This document shows positions 60,334 to 64,000 of a DNA stretch of 64,000 bases, one piece after another; position 1 is the first letter of the stretch; each line of letters opens with the position of its first letter. The notes below the pieces were generated by a model. The model ran no database searches. It was not told the DNA's origin and saw only the letters and a program-made list of their open reading frames with translations. Source of the stretch: Candidatus Gastranaerophilales bacterium (GTDB lineage: Bacteria > Cyanobacteriota > Vampirovibrionia > Gastranaerophilales > Gastranaerophilaceae). A program made the translations under genes and the position numbers. Where the stretch lies: contig CANQAV010000002.1 of the NCBI GenBank assembly GCA_947589425.1, forward strand, positions 124,001 through 188,000. Reading direction: 5' to 3'.

Positions 60334-61371
60334 TCAGCAAATTGTTAATCTTTCGTCTTTTAAAAGTTTTTCAGTGTCTAATATTTGATAAATTTCGCCG
60401 TCTTTTACAAATTCGTTCATTTTTCCTTCTTCCTGATTTTTCAACCTGTTTTGAAGGATTTCTTCATAGTTAATATCTAAGCTTTCGCATATTTCGTCCG
60501 CCAAAATTCCTATTTTAAATTCATCCGAGTTTAAAATTATTATAGTGGATTTTTCTTTAATTGTTGTTTTTATGTTGTTATAAAATAACCTTATATCAAT
60601 TATTGTAATATATTCACCTTTTATATTAACCAAACCCATTATAAAATCGGGCGTATTCGGTATTTTTATAAATTTGGAATTATTGACCTTAAAAAATTCT
60701 TTCACGGAAGCCATGTTTATATAGTATTTAATATTATTTATAAGAAAAGATACGCCCCTGTCATATAAGGGTGCTGCGGTTTGGATTTCTTTTGATAATC
60801 CTGATAAAAATTCTTTTCTTTTTTTCAGCCTTTGTTTGCTTTCACTGTCATTTATGATGTAGCGGGAGCTGTTTTCACGGTTAGTAAATTTTTCCGGATT
60901 TGCACTGATGTAATCTTTAATATTTTGAATATTCAGGATATAAACATTTTCACTTCCGTCGATATATACGCCGTCATAAAAAGGTTTTTCGTTTTGATAG
61001 GGAAGAGGGCGGATTTTTTCGGTTTCAATTTTTTTAATATCAATTATTTTGTCGCAAACAAATGCGGAAATTTCATTTTGTGTTTTTATTATGATGATTT
61101 TTGAAGATAAGTCGTAAACTATTCTTTCCTGTTTCAATATTTCTCTAAAGTCAATAACTCCCGTGGGAGTTTGTTCGTATTTTATAATTCCTAAAATACA
61201 GGAAGGCATTTCATTCGGATAGTCAAGTTCTATCATTTTGATAATTTCCAAAACGTCCAGAGCCTTAACGGCAAATATTTTTTCACTTATTTCAATCAGC
61301 AAAAATTCTTGTACTTCGGCGTTTTTCTGTGCGGGCATATTTTTATAGTTTAATGATGAATTGTTTTGCAT
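60334..61371 (-). CDS. Double-CheW-domain chemotaxis coupling protein
   Basis: A 345-residue protein built of two CheW-like domains. The first, at about 18-155, starts EFLLIEISEKIFAVKALDVLEI and has CILGIIKYEQTPTGVIDFR. The second, at about 205-340, has GVSFLINNIKYYINMASV and FIMGLVNIKGEYITIIDIR. Between them is a polar linker. CheW links chemoreceptors to CheA; one domain per protein is the rule. It is divergent from the mcp gene and cheA, with a 120-base promoter region between. This arrangement supports a joint role in the same chemosensory array. Confidence 0.83.
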   Translation of the reverse strand: MQNNSSLNYKNMPAQKNAEVQEFLLIEISEKIFAVKALDVLEIIKMIELDYPNEMPSCILGIIKYEQTPTGVIDFREILKQERIVYDLSSKIIIIKTQNEISAFVCDKIIDIKKIETEKIRPLPYQNEKPFYDGVYIDGSENVYILNIQNIKDYISANPEKFTNRENSSRYIINDSESKQRLKKRKEFLSGLSKEIQTAAPLYDRGVSFLINNIKYYINMASVKEFFKVNNSKFIKIPNTPDFIMGLVNIKGEYITIIDIRLFYNNIKTTIKEKSTIIILNSDEFKIGILADEICESLDINYEEILQNRLKNQEEGKMNEFVKDGEIYQILDTEKLLKDERLTIC

Positions 61372-61455
61372 GTAAATTCCTGTTATATCTTAATTTGAAT
61401 GCTTTATATCATTTATAATAATTATTACTTTTTTGTCATTATTTAATTTATTTAC

Positions 61456-61461
61456 TATAAT
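61456..61461 (+). promoter_or_regulatory. -10 element before the mcp-cheA unit
   Basis: TATAAT within TTACTATAATAG, 34 bases before ATG 61495. An AAGGGTGG ribosome site precedes the ATG. Confidence 0.45.
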
Positions 61462-61494
61462 AGAATTATACATTTTTTTATTTAAGGGTGGAAT

Positions 61495-62556
61495 ATGTTA
61501 AAAAGATTAAATGATGACAAAAAAGAAAACAAAAAGAATATCAATAAAGAGTTAATAAGAAAGTTTACTATTGATTATGCATTTGTAGTTATTCTTTTGT
61601 TTTTATTGTGTTACATAGTAACTCGTTTGAAAATTGATGAAAACGCTCTCTATTTAGTCTTTTTTGCTTGCATTCTCGTTGTTGCTTTTGCTTTCCATTC
61701 TTCTACCAATACGGTTAAAAAATATTTGATTAATTTGGTAAACGATAGTGCTGATAAAACGAAGGACGAGCTTATTAATATTGTTCGTAAGAATAATTCG
61801 CAGAAAGAAAACAATAATATTTCAAAAGTAAAAATAAACGATATTAAGCGTTTAATTGAAAATCTTCAAAAAAATTCAGATGATATGCAGGTTTTAACCG
61901 ATAAAACAAGAGAAAAAACAGATAAATCGATTGATTTTACAAACAGCGAATTTAACGCAGTTAAGACTAATATTGAAAAAATGTTTTCTATAAGACATAA
62001 AATTCAAACAATAGCCGAATTAATACTTGAACTGTCAGATTTTGTTCAATCCATATCATCAACCATAGGGCTTGTTGAAGATATAGCCGAGCAGACAAAC
62101 CTTCTTGCCCTAAACGCAGCAGTTGAAGCAGCAAGAGCGGGAGAGCACGGTAAAGGCTTTGCCGTTGTTGCATCCGAAATCAGAAAACTTGCGGATGAAT
62201 CAAAACAATCTACAAGTAAAATTATTGCTCTTATTAACGATATTCAACAGACTGCTAATTCAACCGTTTTAGCAACCGAAGAAGGTACGAAAGAAATTGA
62301 ATCCGGACTTGAATTGGCACATGCAATTTCAGAAGATGTTGAACAGTTAATCACTGCAATGAATGAAGTTTCGGATAATATGGAAGAGATAATCATTTCC
62401 GCCAAAAAAATGAATAACGATACAAAACGAACTGAAAACTTCATGGGAGAAATTTCTCAAATGCTTGAAAAAAGTAACTTGCTGACGTTAGAAAACGATG
62501 AAAGTTACGAAAGAATTGAAATTGCTTCTAATGATTTAAGGCAGTCTATTGTCTAG
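61495..62556 (+). CDS. Methyl-accepting chemotaxis protein without a periplasmic sensor
   Basis: A 353-residue chemoreceptor. Two close membrane helices at about 29-43 and 51-66 leave almost no periplasmic loop. A coiled-coil region follows to about residue 170. The signalling tip is [40 protein letters not shown], read in two halves. No PAS, HAMP or Cache domain is recognised, so the input may be internal or come from the membrane itself. It is 18 bases upstream of cheA and divergent from the double-CheW gene. Confidence 0.92.
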   Translation: MLKRLNDDKKENKKNINKELIRKFTIDYAFVVILLFLLCYIVTRLKIDENALYLVFFACILVVAFAFHSSTNTVKKYLINLVNDSADKTKDELINIVRKNNSQKENNNISKVKINDIKRLIENLQKNSDDMQVLTDKTREKTDKSIDFTNSEFNAVKTNIEKMFSIRHKIQTIAELILELSDFVQSISSTIGLVEDIAEQTNLLALNAAVEAARAGEHGKGFAVVASEIRKLADESKQSTSKIIALINDIQQTANSTVLATEEGTKEIESGLELAHAISEDVEQLITAMNEVSDNMEEIIISAKKMNNDTKRTENFMGEISQMLEKSNLLTLENDESYERIEIASNDLRQSIV

Positions 62557-62574
62557 CTTTTTATCGGAGCAAAA

Positions 62575-64000
62575 ATGGAATTTCAACGGGAAGAACTTGA
62601 TGAAATATTAAATATTTTTCAACAGGAAAGCATCGAAATTATTGCTGCAATGGATGAAAAACTTTTGTTTTTGGAGCGTGAGCCGAACAATCCCGAAATT
62701 GCAATGCAATTGTTCCGTGATGCGCATTCCTTAAAAGGCTCCGCCAGAATGCTGGGTTTTAACGATATTCAAAATATTGCTCATAAAATAGAAGATATTA
62801 TAAGCCTTGTAAGAGAAGAAAAGCTGGTCCTTACCGTTAAAGTAGGAGATACAATTTCCGAATGCCTTGATTTTATTTCGACATTGATAAATAAAACTGT
62901 TTCCCTAAAACAAGCTTATAAGAGCCCGGATGTTGATTTATATATTAAAAAATTGGATGATTTAATATATGGCAGCGAAGATGATGATAATTTTACCAAA
63001 AAAAGTTTTTTCCTGAAATTTGAAAATATAGAACGTGTTGCAATAAATATTCTCTATATTGTAACTTATGCCCATGAGCATGAAAACTATATGAATATTT
63101 TCGAGCTTGAAAATGAACTTAATACATTGTTGTTTTTGTTTGAAAAAACAAATGATGAAGGAATTAACGAAATTAAATTATGCATAAGAAATGTTTTATT
63201 TTCGCTTGAAAAATATAAAGATGCCGAAAACAAAAAAAGTGTATTTGTTGAACTTTTTGATACCGTGCATGCTTTTATAGATACCCTGGGGGCATACGCA
63301 GATAAACAGCATATAAAAAGAAGCAATTATTGGGAAGCGGTTGAGAAAAAGTTGAACTCCCCTAACGATAACGATAAAAATATCACCCCTTTTAATATAA
63401 ATCGTACTAAAATCGAAGAGATAATACAAAAACTTCCAATGATGGAGATAAATTGCGATTATTACGATGAAGCATTTAAAACCATAAACCAAATAATAAC
63501 GGCAGAACAGAATGATGATATAAGACATATATTATCCTGCGCAAAACAAATTTTATTGATATATAAGAAAAAGAATAAGACCCTTGTTCAGGATGTGTCT
63601 TTGGGGTTGATGGAAGTTTTTGAAGCGGTTAAGTCGGAAGATGCCGGTGTTATAAAAGAAGCCAAAGCAAAAATTGATGTCATAAAAATTATGACACAAT
63701 TTGAAAATGATATGCCAAAAAGACCGAGAGAAGTCAGCAAGACAAGCCAAAAAGATATATTAAATACAATTACAAATTCTCAAATTAAGACATTAAGAAT
63801 TGATTCCGTAAAATTGGATAATTTGGCAGTTCAAATAGGAGAACTTATTGTATCAAAAATCAAAACAAATGAGGAACTCTCTATTGCCAAAAAAATTAAT
63901 AATGAACTTATTGAATGGCAGAAAAATTTTAATAAGATGAGCTATTATATAAAATATTTTGACAAAAAATATCTGTCCGAATCCTTCGGTGGTGGGGATG
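62575..64000 (+). CDS. cheA: Chemotaxis histidine kinase CheA, N-terminal part (gene continues past the window)
   Basis: 475 codons are visible. The first 110 residues are the HPt domain; the phosphorylated His51 lies in FRDAHSLKGSARMLGF. A long middle stretch (about 115-400) is helical and has no clear P2 CheY-binding fold. IKTLRIDSVKLDNLAVQIGE near residue 405 starts the P3 dimerisation domain. ATP-binding and CheW-like domains would follow outside the window. GGAG lies 5 bases before ATG 62575. It forms one unit with the mcp gene and would take input from that receptor and the double-CheW protein. Confidence 0.93.
   Translation, partial: MEFQREELDEILNIFQQESIEIIAAMDEKLLFLEREPNNPEIAMQLFRDAHSLKGSARMLGFNDIQNIAHKIEDIISLVREEKLVLTVKVGDTISECLDFISTLINKTVSLKQAYKSPDVDLYIKKLDDLIYGSEDDDNFTKKSFFLKFENIERVAINILYIVTYAHEHENYMNIFELENELNTLLFLFEKTNDEGINEIKLCIRNVLFSLEKYKDAENKKSVFVELFDTVHAFIDTLGAYADKQHIKRSNYWEAVEKKLNSPNDNDKNITPFNINRTKIEEIIQKLPMMEINCDYYDEAFKTINQIITAEQNDDIRHILSCAKQILLIYKKKNKTLVQDVSLGLMEVFEAVKSEDAGVIKEAKAKIDVIKIMTQFENDMPKRPREVSKTSQKDILNTITNSQIKTLRIDSVKLDNLAVQIGELIVSKIKTNEELSIAKKINNELIEWQKNFNKMSYYIKYFDKKYLSESFGGGD

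Noticed and set aside
63087..63750. Minus-strand ORFs opposite cheA
   Set aside because: All are within the continuous cheA frame and show no family similarity.
1..64000. tRNA or rRNA genes
   Set aside because: No GTTCRAATC-type T-arm with a matching cloverleaf and no rRNA-like stretch was found by eye in the few intergenic gaps; a tRNAscan run would settle it.

Overview
The window is AT-rich, densely packed bacterial DNA with about 60 protein genes. No rRNA or tRNA gene, CRISPR array, insertion sequence or prophage was recognised by eye. The gene content points to a diderm, motile, non-photosynthetic bacterium. It has an MlaD-type lipid-transport protein, LspA, a periplasmic amidase, dTDP-sugar synthesis, flagellar export genes, a PilMNO module and chemotaxis genes. 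The carboxyl-terminal protease has the cyanobacterial CtpA layout. An orphan acyl-CoA dehydratase activase and a membrane pyrophosphatase suggest a fermentative anaerobe. Some unknown proteins start with an Asn-rich leader ending in a Phe-Gln-Gly type motif. Together these suggest the non-photosynthetic cyanobacterial sister lineage (Vampirovibrionia/Melainabacteria, perhaps Gastranaerophilales). That assignment is inference from gene content; no phylogeny was run.

Layout. 1-8 kb: 5' part of an MlaD gene, ilvD, ctpA, a large secreted TPR protein, dus, a GIY-YIG protein and a cell-wall amidase. 8-12 kb: an HD hydrolase, a MATE transporter, speD, rimI and bioY. 12-15.6 kb, minus strand: a flagellar export cluster (two-SpoA-domain switch protein, fliO, fliP, an extended fliQ, fliR). 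15.6-16.45 kb: a gene-free island of palindromic repeats. 16.4-23 kb: a NarL-type regulator, DUF378, a PiT-like permease, yebC, cysK and a membrane pyrophosphatase. 23-33.5 kb: a radical SAM protein, an ADP-ribosyltransferase-like protein, a SNF2 ATPase, two tandem thymidylate-kinase genes, miaA, rpoD and rlmB. 33.6-44 kb: a PilM-PilN fusion with PilO, an amidohydrolase that lacks metal ligands, a PHP protein, a CDF-CBS-CorC fusion, gpsA and clpB. 44-55 kb: a previously unmarked 53-residue ORF, a 571-residue lineage protein, rfbA, hpf, an aminotransferase, hisH, secG, a phosphohexomutase, a dehydratase activase, pgi and speB. 55-64 kb: a frameshifted FkbM methyltransferase gene with a (TA)6 tract at the break, a Gly/Ala/Ser-rich protein, rluA-type synthase, lspA, two secreted unknowns, a double-CheW protein, an MCP and the first part of cheA.

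How the genes connect. The flagellar export genes, PilMNO and the CheW/MCP/CheA cluster describe a motile, surface-active cell. RfbA, the phosphohexomutase, Pgi and FkbM feed or decorate surface glycans. SpeB and SpeD supply the two precursors of spermidine. Genes are tightly packed: eight of twelve tail-to-tail pairs overlap at their 3' ends, and several genes have a TATAAT-like box so close to the ATG that the mRNA would be nearly leaderless.

Most notable for follow-up: the FkbM frameshift at a dinucleotide tract, the CDF-CBS-CorC fusion, the amidohydrolase missing three of four metal-ligand positions, the PilM-PilN fusion, the unusual flagellar switch and FliQ proteins, and the Gly-rich and ADP-ribosyltransferase-like unknowns. 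All calls were made by reading the sequence; no database search was run.
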